From assembly GCF_900156415.1 (NCBI RefSeq), contig NZ_FTNM01000002.1, positions 62,001-126,000 on the forward strand: DNA of 64,000 nucleotides, in the 5' to 3' direction. A model generated the notes under the pieces. It did no database searches. It worked only from the letters and a program-made list of their open reading frames with translations, and had not been told where the DNA came from. Origin of the DNA: Pontibacter lucknowensis (GTDB taxonomy: Bacteria; Bacteroidota; Bacteroidia; Cytophagales; Hymenobacteraceae). Of the stretch, positions 17,001-24,716 are shown in pieces. Numbering within the stretch: position 1 is the stretch's first letter; every line of letters begins with the position of its first letter. The translations under genes were made by a program, and so were the position numbers.

Positions 17001-18038
17001 ACCAAAACGGCTCCCGCAGAAGAGGACTATACCTTGCAGGCCGCAGGTATAGACACCCTCGATTTTGAGCGCGGCCTCTCGGAGTACCTGCAGAACAACG
17101 GCTATTGGGTACAGGCCAACCTGCTGCCCGACTCGGGCTGGTCGCTCTCCGACAGCACCTCGCAGCAACTGCTCGAAAAGCTGAAGAAAACAGGTATACC
17201 GTTGGGGGAGTATGTGGAGGGGAAAATCTACAGAGGTGTGCTCACTGGTTTGAACGAAGCCTTTGTAATTGATGAAGCTACGAAAGACAGGCTGATTGCT
17301 GAAGATCCGAAAAGTGCAGAGGTGATTAAGCCGTTTTTGGTTGGGCGTGATTTGAAACGGTATATTCCGCCGAAGTCTGATAGATATCTAGTTCTTTTTC
17401 CAGCTGGTTTTACGAAAGAGAAAGCAGGAAATTTGAATGAAGAGCAAGCATGGAAATGGCTTCAGGAAAACTATAATGCCTTGGCTGATTTTCTATTACC
17501 TTTTGAAGAAAAAGCTAAGAAACGTGGTGATAAAGGTAACTATTGGTGGGAGTTGAGAGCATGCGCTTATTATAATGAATTTGAAAAGGAAAAAATATTA
17601 TGGCCTGGCATAAGCGTTGAAATAACAGCTTATACATTAGATAAAAAATCTTACTACGGTAATGATAATGTACATTTGATTATTAACAATGACTTATCAT
17701 TACTAGGGATACTAAATTCTAAAGTATCTAAGCACTTTTTAGTTTCTACATGTGATGCAGTTCGTGGAGGCTATTATAGATTAAAAATCAACTATATTTC
17801 TCAACTCCCCATCGCCCAAGCCGACGAAGAAACGAAAGCAGGTATACGGGCCTTGGTAGAGCAGGTGCTGGCGGCGAAGCAGGCCGATGCCAGTGCTGAT
17901 ACGGCTGCGCTGGAAGCTGCCATCGATCTGCAGGTATACCGCCTCTACAACCTCACCTACGACGAAGTGCTCCTCGTGGAGCCGGGGTTTGCCATGCCGC
18001 GGGAGGAGTATGAAGCGGCTTTATACTTAAGTAATTGA
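14055..18038 (+). CDS. Type IIG-like restriction-modification enzyme (nuclease, Eco57I-type methylase and specificity domain in one chain)
   Basis: The 1327-residue protein has an N-terminal PD-(D/E)xK nuclease of the HsdR-N type, with Asp74, Glu92 and Lys94 in KTDLVIH and MLEVKRP. A helical region follows, then the N6-adenine methylase core: SAM motif DPAVGSG (555-561), and the catalytic NPPY at 885-888 in VVIGNPPYIRQEEL. The C-terminal third holds a TaqI-like target recognition region with IYRGVLTGLNEAF. Such proteins cut and methylate the same asymmetric site. Two oddities: residues 676-718 come from an in-frame palindromic repeat, and bases about 17215-17815 (specificity region) are AT-rich while both sides are GC-rich. 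It starts a defence-like accessory block. Confidence 0.9.
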   Translation: MQHNILRPRQALNKAYLRLKTSRSEMEQFKAALRSLLTSIDLSESEEHVKNHLRDFLKSAFYDKYGVNTKGKTDLVIHTGADTKSPAGVMLEVKRPGNKGDMPTTDNLNYKAMHELVLYYLRERVEHKNHDLKQLIITNVHEWFVFDALEFDRLFYRNGQLKKDFTEWSQGKKSGNSTDFFYKEIVAPFIAGLSESISYTWFNLKEYEKPLKNKDLKDDVKLVALYKLLSPAHLLKEPFANDANSLDPGFYLELLHIIGLEEVKEGGRKLIRRKSRPDAGSLLEAAYQKLKSEDLVSGLDNPYTYGNTREEQLFNVALELCITWMNRILFLKLLEAQLASYHQGDKVYAFMNPEYLREFDDLNELFFDVLAERPESRSANVRDKFRHIPYLNSSLFETTALEKRTLRISNLKDNSRLALYPRTVLRDGAGKVLSKSQADMRTMEYMLRFLGSYDFGAEGKEAIQEENKTLITASVLGLIFEKINGYRDGSFYTPGFITMYMSREAIRRAVVQRFNEFYTWELADFDALRFRLMANHTQQSALEANQLINSLRICDPAVGSGHYLVSALNELIVIKAELRVLLNRQGKPLHYGSIEVQNDELIVTDYYGELFSYTVHQHPDGHRSINPQVQELQETLFHEKQTIIENCLFGVDINPNSVKICRLRLWIELLKNAYYCQNQDLQDFKINRISAESNSLNPKNSLRSESWKSSNPENPDSDKFTQLQTLPNIDINIKQGNSLLSRYPLTADLHEAFGKKGHSLQAYREAVGEYKHTNSKETKKRLVHFLEEIKQGFRTTLANNDPLRQRMAKLRGTIAAVQDPDLFGAVKVDKAKLAKMKKELQKLEVEREQIETNKVYEGAFEWRFEFPEVLDEQGNYRGFDVVIGNPPYIRQEELGDFKLYLKKHFATFAGTADLYVYFVERGIDLLREGGQFSYIVPNKWMRAGYGQALRGWVQTYTLQQLLDFGDLPVFEEATTYPLIVSVTKTAPAEEDYTLQAAGIDTLDFERGLSEYLQNNGYWVQANLLPDSGWSLSDSTSQQLLEKLKKTGIPLGEYVEGKIYRGVLTGLNEAFVIDEATKDRLIAEDPKSAEVIKPFLVGRDLKRYIPPKSDRYLVLFPAGFTKEKAGNLNEEQAWKWLQENYNALADFLLPFEEKAKKRGDKGNYWWELRACAYYNEFEKEKILWPGISVEITAYTLDKKSYYGNDNVHLIINNDLSLLGILNSKVSKHFLVSTCDAVRGGYYRLKINYISQLPIAQADEETKAGIRALVEQVLAAKQADASADTAALEAAIDLQVYRLYNLTYDEVLLVEPGFAMPREEYEAALYLSN
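16080..16209. repeat. Palindromic interspersed repeat inserted in frame in the methylase gene
   Basis: The 130-bp stretch begins TGTCAGAATCAGGATTTACA and ends with the near inverted copy AATCCTGAAAATCCTGATTC plus AGACA (16185-16209). Inside are further TTAACAGGATT and AATCCT units. The length keeps the reading frame (43 codons, residues 676-718, rich in Asn, Ser, Pro, Asp) and has no stop. The word GGATT/AATCC repeat family is known from many Bacteroidota intergenic regions; that is from memory. It interrupts the spacer between LLKNAYY and LPNIDINIKQGNSL, where relatives have a short loop. Confidence 0.75.
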
Positions 18039-18093
18039 GAAGCTGGATAGATATAATTTAGATTGTTGGGTTTTGCACTAGTGTAAACTCATG

Positions 18094-18109
18094 CCTTTAG
18101 CGCTGAAGG
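18094..18109. repeat. Small hairpin after the restriction gene
   Basis: CCTTTAGCGCTGAAGG forms a near-perfect 16-base inverted repeat with one mismatch, 56 bases after the stop. It lacks a T-run, so it is more a REP-like hairpin than a classical terminator. It marks the border between GC-rich and AT-rich DNA. Confidence 0.4.
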
Positions 18110-18180
18110 AATAATTGCATGGAAAAGAAAAGACACTATCATTAGGTTTATAGAGTTGTGAAAGTCAATTATAAAAAACA

Positions 18181-18555
18181 CTAATTTACTTTGATTGCAT
18201 TCCTAAGTTTATCTAAAAAAATAGGCTTAGTGACAACTTTCAAATTAGGTAACCCTTTTTCAGCAATTTTCTTTTCGATGCCTAAATGTCCTGTAAGGAC
18301 TACAATTTGCTCTTTTGGATAACCAAGTTCAATAATCTTTTTTGCTATATCAAAACCGTCTAATTCGCTACGACGTGACAGGTGAATATCAACAAACACG
18401 AGCTTGAAATCGAAAATTTTACTAAAGTCTCCTATATCTTGTGAGGAAACAAAGTTTGTGACTTCTAACTGATTATTGAAATATATGATGTTAACTGCCT
18501 CAAAAGGAGTTTTGACAGCAGCTTCATATTCATTTTCAAAAATTGCTATTTTCAT
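18181..18555 (-). CDS. Stand-alone receiver-domain response regulator
   Basis: The 124-residue protein is a CheY-like receiver without output domain. The phospho-acceptor is Asp56 in LVFVDIHLS, the switch Thr is Thr88 in VVLTGH, and the conserved Lys is Lys110 in VVTKPI; the acidic pocket is near Glu7/Glu9. Its start ATG overlaps the stop of the kinase gene (ATGA at 18552-18555), so it is co-translated with it. DNA is very AT-rich. With no DNA-binding part it must act through protein contact, possibly on the membrane protein encoded first in the operon. The domain call is good, the target is a guess. Confidence 0.85.
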   Translation of the reverse strand: MKIAIFENEYEAAVKTPFEAVNIIYFNNQLEVTNFVSSQDIGDFSKIFDFKLVFVDIHLSRRSELDGFDIAKKIIELGYPKEQIVVLTGHLGIEKKIAEKGLPNLKVVTKPIFLDKLRNAIKVN

Positions 18556-20225
18556 TTGTTGTTTGGGGTAAAAACTACTATTAATTCAAAGCTTTCATTC
18601 ACTCTAATAGCACTTTTTATATTCATTTGGTTTAGATACTGTTTTATGATTGAGCTACCATGGCTGTCTCTCTTCATAATTTCATTAATATCTTGATTAT
18701 TAAAGTCTTGTGCTAGTTTTTTTAATTGTTTCTTTTGTGTGTGGTCCTGTAAATCATTCGTAAATTTAATTAGTGGGAACTCTTCTATAATTAGAAAATC
18801 AACACTACAGTTACAGTTATAATGTTTGTTTATGTTGTCAAGTATCTCATCTACTACTAATAAAAAGGCATCTTCATTAAATTGGACAGTGTTACCGAGA
18901 ATTTCTACTGGCCAATTGATATTGATGCTTTTTGTATCAAAGCCATTATCATCCCAGGCTGTTCTAACTAACTCGAAAATTCTATAGAAACCTTCTTCGT
19001 AAAGCTCGTCAATAAAGTAAGGATTTAATGATTTGTCTAGTATTTTATGTGTTCTACTAATTACATCTTTAATGACCTTTGATGATCTTTTTTTCTCCTT
19101 ATTTATTAACACACTTAGTTGCCTTTTTGCCTCCTTATCCTGAACCTGATCATATACTGATATCATTTCAAAATAAGTTGTGATTGGTATTAACTTATTA
19201 TTTAAGTAATGGATTGCTTTTATGGTGTTGTCAATAAAAAAGTAGTTTCCCTTTATTTTATTTAATCTAACTTTTTTCTGTCGTTTTAAATCGTCTTCTA
19301 CACCAAATACTTTTGTTACTTTAAAGAGCAAAGGTCTTAAAACATTTATTAGTAGCTTATGAAGTATGCCGAAACTATTATTTTCAAATTGTAAGCAGTA
19401 AGCAAATTGTGCTGAATCAGATTTAATATACATGAATAAGCAGTTTTGAATAGCTACTCCATTAACTAGTACATCATTCCTTCGTTCTGACTTAAACTTT
19501 TTTAGGGTTTTTACTAGCTTATTCTCCTCTGGAATTTTAATATCAAGAATTTGATGTGAGCTAGCAAAAATTCTTAGTTCTTCAAATCTTATTTTAAAAC
19601 AGATTATTTGAACAGGGGCAAGGTACTTAAAAACGAAGCCATCATTTGAAAGTGCATCAATAATATTTTTCAGGAGAAGATATGCTTTACCAACATTTAA
19701 ATTTTCTTCATAAAATTTATCAATTGCACTATGCACTAAAGATTGAAATCTTACTATACTAGCACGTATAAATGAGAAAAAGTTGATAGCTGCTAGTGCT
19801 GTAATAACTAAAATGATCTGTACATTTATCTGATACCCATTGAGTAGATAGTATGAAAATAGGACAATGCTATATAGTGGAACAGAAAAGAAAGGCGTTC
19901 TTTGATAGCTACTGTGATTTAAAGCATTAATAACAGGAATGACTAATAAACTTAAATTAAAAAGATTATTTATGTCTTTATCATAAAGACATAGAAAAAA
20001 GAAAACATAATCATTTATCAGTCTTACATTGGCGTAGTAACCCTCTTTTCTGAATATTTTTATATATATAGCAGCATAAGATACTATCGCAATTAAGTAA
20101 ACATAATAAGGGAAGATGTTTTGATTTAAAAGGAGCACCAAAATGGCATACCCTATTATTAAAATCCTAAAAAGAATGGAGATTACCTTTCTGACTTTAT
20201 AATCTACTTCCTCTAATACTGTCAT
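18552..20225 (-). CDS. Membrane histidine kinase-like protein with divergent ATPase domain
   Basis: The 557-residue protein has about six hydrophobic segments within residues 15-155, then a soluble middle region (165-320) that could be GAF-like. A DHp-like helix follows with His339 in IHYLNNKLIPI, close to the H-x-x-N-N-P pattern of sensor kinases. The C-terminal ATPase-like domain (440-557) has the N box DEILDNINKH (Asn464), IKFTNDL in the G1 position and SHGSSIIKQYL as G2. The glycine-rich lid is reduced, so ATP binding is likely but altered. It overlaps the receiver gene by four bases and the upstream membrane gene by one, forming a tight AT-rich operon. I know no named family for it. Confidence 0.72.
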   Translation of the reverse strand: MTVLEEVDYKVRKVISILFRILIIGYAILVLLLNQNIFPYYVYLIAIVSYAAIYIKIFRKEGYYANVRLINDYVFFFLCLYDKDINNLFNLSLLVIPVINALNHSSYQRTPFFSVPLYSIVLFSYYLLNGYQINVQIILVITALAAINFFSFIRASIVRFQSLVHSAIDKFYEENLNVGKAYLLLKNIIDALSNDGFVFKYLAPVQIICFKIRFEELRIFASSHQILDIKIPEENKLVKTLKKFKSERRNDVLVNGVAIQNCLFMYIKSDSAQFAYCLQFENNSFGILHKLLINVLRPLLFKVTKVFGVEDDLKRQKKVRLNKIKGNYFFIDNTIKAIHYLNNKLIPITTYFEMISVYDQVQDKEAKRQLSVLINKEKKRSSKVIKDVISRTHKILDKSLNPYFIDELYEEGFYRIFELVRTAWDDNGFDTKSININWPVEILGNTVQFNEDAFLLVVDEILDNINKHYNCNCSVDFLIIEEFPLIKFTNDLQDHTQKKQLKKLAQDFNNQDINEIMKRDSHGSSIIKQYLNQMNIKSAIRVNESFELIVVFTPNNK

Positions 20226-20959
20226 TATAACTTAAGTTTATTCGATATCTCTTTAATTAAAATATTAATCACAATTATCAAAAACATTAGTTTCCCTATC
20301 ACTAGCATTATTATTCCAAATGTGTTAAGAGGTTTTATCTTAAACTCATCGCTTATTTGGAAAAGCCCTGCAAGAATGTTAGCTCCGTGATTTTGATAAA
20401 AATTGTCAGATAACTTAAGGTATTCAACCTCAAAAAGTTGCATTTGAGGGTTATCTGTTGGTAGAAGTAAAATATAGCATATTCCGTAAAAAACAGTTAA
20501 AGTTAGAATAATTGCTACTAAGTTTTTAGTTGTTTTTAAATAAAACCATCTTAACTTACTTACAATGGATTTATCATTTAAAAACAATTCACAATTTGCA
20601 TTTATAAGTTCTTTAGCACACGATTCAGTTTCATCCTCAAATCCGTTTAATGCAAGAAGTCTGTGTAAAAAAGTTAATATTTTTACCCTTTGATCAAAAG
20701 GTAAATGTTTGGCATAAAAGAATATCTTGTTTAGATCGATTTCATCATATCCATGTTGCTTCTCTTCTATAGATTTTAGGTAAAATATTATCAAATATTT
20801 TAAGTCCACATATATTTCATCTGATAAAGTAGAGTCACCACTATGAATCTTGATTTGTAGAATAGAGTTTTGTGCGTCTACTTTCTGATAAAAGTATTGT
20901 GCTCTTACTATTTTGTCGTTTTCATGATCAATTAATTGGCTTAACTGGCCTAAAGTCAT
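20225..20959 (-). CDS. Two-helix membrane protein, possibly a divergent ion-channel
   Basis: Counted from the ATG at 20959 the protein has 244 residues; a TTG at 20968 would add three. Residues 1-140 are soluble and helical. Then comes a membrane helix (about 147-166, NLVAIILTLTVFYGICYILLL), a loop and a second helix (about 213-235) in the context KIKPLNTFGIIMLVIGKLM. This order and the segment PLNTFG-x3-VIGKL resemble the post-filter part and inner helix of two-helix potassium channels (GDIxPxNxxGR-x-L-x-x-I-E), but the TxGYGD filter is missing. So channel-like is inference. It is first in the three-gene AT-rich operon with the kinase and receiver. Confidence 0.6.
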   Translation of the reverse strand: MTLGQLSQLIDHENDKIVRAQYFYQKVDAQNSILQIKIHSGDSTLSDEIYVDLKYLIIFYLKSIEEKQHGYDEIDLNKIFFYAKHLPFDQRVKILTFLHRLLALNGFEDETESCAKELINANCELFLNDKSIVSKLRWFYLKTTKNLVAIILTLTVFYGICYILLLPTDNPQMQLFEVEYLKLSDNFYQNHGANILAGLFQISDEFKIKPLNTFGIIMLVIGKLMFLIIVINILIKEISNKLKL

Positions 20960-20968
20960 AGCTATCAA

Positions 20969-21148
20969 ATAATTTATATGCGAAAATAGTTATAATTAAA
21001 TTTATATTTCCATAACTATATATTTTAATTAGAATTGATTAAATAAAAAGTGCTGGAGATCCTGTTTTGCATTCTTAAAGCTATACATATGAGATTGTTT
21101 TTCTATCAGTTGTAGTATTTAGCATTATATATACCTTTCTTCCTTATT
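20969..21148. other. AT-rich spacer at the border of the island
   Basis: This stretch upstream of the three-gene operon is very AT-rich and holds no frame of note. It should contain the operon promoter. It runs into the first hrpB remnant at 21149. Confidence 0.5.
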
Positions 21149-21298
21149 CTTTACTCCTTTACCATAAACTTACCCATTCGGGAAATTATACCTGCCGACA
21201 GAGAACACCTCACAGCCCGGAACCCCCTAATCTTAAATGCCTCTTCCGGCCCCAATAAAAGCACCCTGCTACCACTGGCTTTGCTGGACGAGGCCTGA
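21149..21298 (+). pseudogene. hrpB: Decayed 5' fragment of hrpB (copy 1)
   Basis: Read in frame from 21158, the DNA translates to FTINLPIREIIPADREHL and continues TARNPLILNASSGPNKSTLL, then PLALLDEA and a stop at 21296. This is colinear with residues 6-50 of the intact HrpB encoded at 24717 (FSIDLPVREIIPAVREHL, PLAILGE). The Walker A GAGKS of the intact copy is GPNKS here, so it is non-functional. Nothing of the remaining 760 residues follows. It marks the edge of the AT-rich island. Confidence 0.85.
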
Positions 21299-21468
21299 CT
21301 CAGCTGACCTACAACTGAAGTTCCTATACCTGCCACAGCCAAACTATTTCGGATCATACCACACTATACCTCCCCGTTTTTTATAGCTTTATACCTAAAG
21401 CCGCTGATTGCAGGTATAGCCTATAGCTGCAACTGCGGTCATAAGCGGAAAACAAACCACCCCCAGGT

Positions 21469-22278
21469 ATGGAAGAGTTAAAAGCAGGCAGTTTTTTCGG
21501 GCAAACGAACAGGACCTTTCACCTGGACGGCATTCTGCTGACCGACACCGAGTACACGGTCGACAAAGTGGATTGGCACTACCACGAGAACGCCTATTTT
21601 ACCTTTATCCTGGCCGGGCAAATCTTGGAGGGCAACCGCAAGGAAAAATACCACTGCGCCCCCGGATCGCTGCTGTTTCACAATTGGCAGGAGCCGCATT
21701 ACAACATCAAACCGGAGGGCTATACCCGGGGCTTTCACCTCGAAATTCAGAAAGAATGGTTCCGGGAGCTGCTGCCTGACAGCGAAGTAGCGGAGGGAAG
21801 TATGCAGATCGATAACCCGACGGTGAAGCTCCTGTTTTACCAGATCTTCAAAGAAACCAGACTGCAGGATACCCTGCTATACCCGGCCGTTGAGTCGCTT
21901 TTACTGCAGGCCTTCACGACACTGCTTCCGCAGGAGCGCAAGGTATACAAAAACCCGCCTTGGGTAGCCCGGCTCAAAGAGCTGTTGCACGATCGTTACC
22001 CGGACACGCTCTCCTTAAAAACGCTGGCCGCTGAAGTGAACATCCACCCGGTGCACTTGTCCAGGGATTTTCCAAAGTACTTTCACTGCAGCCTCGGCGA
22101 TTACATCCGGAAGGTCAGAACACAAAAGTCCTTTTCCCTTTTTTATGACAAAGAACGCTCCCTGACCGAGATCGCTTTGCAGTGCGGCTTTTCAGATCAA
22201 AGCCATTTCACCCGCAGTTTTAAAGCCTTGAATGGACTCACGCCCTCTGCTTTCCGGAAGATCATGCTGGAACGTTAA
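21469..22278 (+). CDS. AraC-family transcriptional regulator
   Basis: The 269-residue protein has an N-terminal cupin-like sensing domain (YHENAYFTFILAGQILEG, then CAPGSLLFHNWQEPHY) and a C-terminal AraC DNA-binding domain with two helix-turn-helix units; the second reads LTEIALQCGFSDQSHFTRSFK, the standard family signature. It ends SAFRKIMLER. Sixty bases later the serine hydrolase gene starts on the same strand, making it a likely target or partner. The 5' region 21299-21468 is rich in TATACCT words. Ligand unknown. Confidence 0.9.
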   Translation: MEELKAGSFFGQTNRTFHLDGILLTDTEYTVDKVDWHYHENAYFTFILAGQILEGNRKEKYHCAPGSLLFHNWQEPHYNIKPEGYTRGFHLEIQKEWFRELLPDSEVAEGSMQIDNPTVKLLFYQIFKETRLQDTLLYPAVESLLLQAFTTLLPQERKVYKNPPWVARLKELLHDRYPDTLSLKTLAAEVNIHPVHLSRDFPKYFHCSLGDYIRKVRTQKSFSLFYDKERSLTEIALQCGFSDQSHFTRSFKALNGLTPSAFRKIMLER

Positions 22279-22338
22279 TTTCATTCTATTTTTGAGTGGC
22301 TGTCCGCTGTAATATTGCAGCATCCAAAACGAAAGAAA

Positions 22339-23457
22339 ATGAAAAGACGTCTTCTACTGCTCTTACTGCTCACCGCTATACCTGTTGCTGTTTTCGCGCA
22401 AAGTCCGGCCAATTTAAACGACGGTATAGCGGTGGCCGCCCCAACAGCAGTCGGTATAAACGCCCAAAATTTAGCCGCCCTCGATAGCGCCATCCGCAGC
22501 GATAAATTCAAGAACATCACCAGTGTGCTGATCGCCAGAAACGGGCAGCTGGTCTACGAGCAATATTACCAGGGCTTTGCCGATAGCTCCCTGCACGACA
22601 CCCGCTCCGCCACCAAAAGCATCACCGGACTCCTGATCGGGCTGGCGATCGACAACAAAATGATCCCTTCCGAAAAGACCACGGTCACGCGCTACTTCAA
22701 AGACAAGAAGCCTTTCCAGAACCCCGACCCCCGGAAAGACAAGATCACCATCGAGGACCTGCTGACCATGAGCGCGCTGCTGGAGTGCGATGACGACAAC
22801 CAGTACTCGCGGGGCAATGAGGAGCGCATGTACCTGATCGAAGACTATTACCGTTTTTACCTGGACCTGCCCGTGAGAGGCTATGCCGGCTTTGCGAAAA
22901 AGCCCGAAGACTCCCCCTATGGCCGAAGCTTCAGTTACTGCACGGCAGGCACCGTGTTACTGGGCGGGGTGTTGGAACGAAGCACCAATATGAAAGTAGA
23001 TGCCTTTGCCAAACAATATCTGTTCGAGCCCCTGGGCATTACAAAAGCAAACTGGCAGCTAACCCCCATGGGCACGCCCATGACCGGCGGCGGACTGGGT
23101 TTAAGAAGCCGCGACCTGTTGAAGCTGGCCATCTTAATGCAGCAGGGCGGCAAATGGAACGGCAGGCAGGTCATCTCCGGCAGCTGGGTCCGAAAGTCAA
23201 CCGCCACGCAGGCGCATGTGCGGGAGTTTAACGGGCAGAACTACAACTACGGCTACCTGCTCTGGCAACAGGCTTTCGGTCAGGACAAACAGTACGCCGC
23301 CTACTACATGTCTGGCAATGGCGGCAGCAAGATCGCCGTCATCCCCGAACTCGACCTGGCCATCGTCATTACCAGCACCCTCTACGGAAGCTTCCAGGGG
23401 CATATGCAAACCGAGAAGATCCTGGCGGAATATATTGTGGCGGCTGTGGGGGAGTAG
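22339..23457 (+). CDS. Exported serine hydrolase, class C beta-lactamase fold
   Basis: From the ATG at 22339 the protein has 372 residues and opens with the signal peptide MKRRLLLLLLLTAIPVAVFA ending at the AQS cleavage site. A TTG at 22315 would add eight charged residues in front and is less likely. The SxxK motif of the family is S-A-T-K (Ser90, Lys93), and the second motif is Y-C-T in FSYCTAGTVLLGG in place of Y-x-N. The third, near GNGGSKIAVIPE, replaces K-T-G. Members act as esterases, peptidases or beta-lactamases; substrate is unknown. It follows the AraC gene and may be controlled by it. Confidence 0.88.
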   Translation: MKRRLLLLLLLTAIPVAVFAQSPANLNDGIAVAAPTAVGINAQNLAALDSAIRSDKFKNITSVLIARNGQLVYEQYYQGFADSSLHDTRSATKSITGLLIGLAIDNKMIPSEKTTVTRYFKDKKPFQNPDPRKDKITIEDLLTMSALLECDDDNQYSRGNEERMYLIEDYYRFYLDLPVRGYAGFAKKPEDSPYGRSFSYCTAGTVLLGGVLERSTNMKVDAFAKQYLFEPLGITKANWQLTPMGTPMTGGGLGLRSRDLLKLAILMQQGGKWNGRQVISGSWVRKSTATQAHVREFNGQNYNYGYLLWQQAFGQDKQYAAYYMSGNGGSKIAVIPELDLAIVITSTLYGSFQGHMQTEKILAEYIVAAVGE

Positions 23458-23531
23458 GGGCTGTGTGCGGCAATGAACGGTTATTCTTAATACCCGTTTC
23501 CGCACTTTACACATTCTCAATTGACATTGCG

Positions 23532-23539
23532 TAACTTTG
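23532..23539 (+). promoter_or_regulatory. Promoter box preserved ahead of hrpB remnant 2
   Basis: TAACTTTG is an exact match to the Bacteroidota -7 consensus TAnnTTTG. It lies 53 bases before the TTG of the hrpB remnant, and the same box lies 60 bases before the TTG of intact hrpB, so the promoter seems to be part of the duplicated segment. Confidence 0.5.
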
Positions 23540-23584
23540 TGGGTTGTTACCAGGGTATACCTACTTCATAATTTATTTAAAGCT

Positions 23585-23686
23585 TTGCCTTTCAACCCGT
23601 TCTCTATAGAATTACCCATTCGGGAAATTATACCTGCCGTTAGGGAGCACCTGGCGGAGCAGCTAAATGCGCCTTGCTACCGCTAA
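23585..23686 (+). pseudogene. hrpB: Decayed 5' fragment of hrpB (copy 2)
   Basis: Starting at the same TTG as intact hrpB, the DNA reads MPFNPFSIELPIREIIPAVR then EHLAEQLNAPCYR and a stop. It matches HrpB residues 1-33 closely, with an internal deletion of about 43 bases that removes the Walker A region, after which the sequence still matches the bases coding TLLPLA. Similarity includes the upstream leader and promoter box. It is a second scar of the 5' end, 1.1 kb ahead of the intact gene. Confidence 0.85.
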
Positions 23687-23767
23687 GTTTGCAGTGGTGC
23701 TTGATGCCTGAATAACTGCTCTAGCAGGAGACGGATTACTATGGTGTGTTATGTTAATTTAGGGACG

Positions 23768-24376
23768 CTACTTTCTTTCTGCAGCCGCTACTGGAGGCTG
23801 AGGGGCTGGCACCACATTCTTAATTGGCTTTGTAGATTTCAGGTAGGCGAAAACGGCCCTTAATTCCTCGTCCGTCATATTTTTGTACATGTCCCAGGGC
23901 ATTGGTGGCAACAGCATGCGCGAAGTTTCCAGTCCCTTGTGCTTGCCCTGCCTGATAGCTGTGAAAAAATGCTTTTCGGTCCAGTTGCCTATACCGGTCT
24001 CATCTGAAGTTAAGTTGGCAGCGTAAGAAATTCCCCAGGGCCCTACCCAGGCGGTCAGCGTCTGTGTTACCACCAGGCCTTTCTTTTCTACCTCTTCGCG
24101 GTTTACATCAGGAGGCGGCAAAGTAGCCGGATGACCGGACAAAGCTCTTGAGAAGTCCATTTCCATACCTTTGTCTGTCATCTTTTTAGGCGTATGACAA
24201 TCGTGGCAGGCGGCAATCGTGACCAGGTGCTCCCCCAGTTTAAGCTGTTCTTTATCTCCTTGCAGCATGGTGTCAAAGCTAGCCTGCTTTGTATCAGGGC
24301 GCCCTTTCGAAAACGGTGAAAGAAACATGATGAACGAGAAGATAACCAGGGAGGTAATAACCAGTATAGTTTTCAT
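23768..24376 (-). CDS. Exported monohaem cytochrome c
   Basis: The 202-residue protein has an N-terminal membrane anchor or signal peptide (about residues 4-20). The haem attachment site is CHDCH, with Cys57, Cys60 and His61, in TIAACHDCHTPK. The Met ligand is probably in LLPPMPWDMYKNMTDEEL near residue 158, a standard arrangement in class I cytochromes. The middle holds a long insert with TAWVGPWGISYAANLTSDETGIG that is common in the diheme-peroxidase-neighbour and alcohol dehydrogenase cytochrome subunits (NLTPD-like). It lies between hrpB remnant 2 and the intact hrpB, on the opposite strand. Electron partner unknown. Confidence 0.88.
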   Translation of the reverse strand: MKTILVITSLVIFSFIMFLSPFSKGRPDTKQASFDTMLQGDKEQLKLGEHLVTIAACHDCHTPKKMTDKGMEMDFSRALSGHPATLPPPDVNREEVEKKGLVVTQTLTAWVGPWGISYAANLTSDETGIGNWTEKHFFTAIRQGKHKGLETSRMLLPPMPWDMYKNMTDEELRAVFAYLKSTKPIKNVVPAPQPPVAAAERK

Positions 24377-24716
24377 AGCTGTAAGGTTTTGTGTTGAAAT
24401 TAGTATGTAAACTGCCTTACCTAATTTACCTATTATCCGGAAGAAGTAGAATCAATAGTGGTATTACCTGGTGAACTGATTAGTGTTTGATGTTAAAGGA
24501 AAGATTTCAATGATGAATCATTATTTCCAGGCAGGAAGCACAACCAAAAGCTAGGTCAGTATATGCACTAAGCCGGATTTCGGGGTTTATGACAAATTAC
24601 GTTTTATGGATGCGTACACCCTTTTGAATAGTGATTTATATCCCTCCAACTTTGTGTAACTTTGCTGGCTGGCAGCGAAGTATACCTGTCTGAAGTACAA
24701 CTATAAAATACAAAAA
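24377..24716. other. Divergent spacer between cytochrome c and hrpB
   Basis: The 340 bases hold no convincing gene. Near the right end TAACTTTG at 24657-24664 is an exact Bacteroidota -7 box for hrpB, and the leader from there to the TTG resembles the leader of the remnant at 23585. The rest is featureless AT-richer DNA that must hold the cytochrome promoter too. Confidence 0.5.

Noticed and set aside
21151..21357. 68-residue minus-strand frame over hrpB remnant 1
   Set aside because: It is the antisense of a decayed fragment; the plus-strand match to HrpB explains the sequence.
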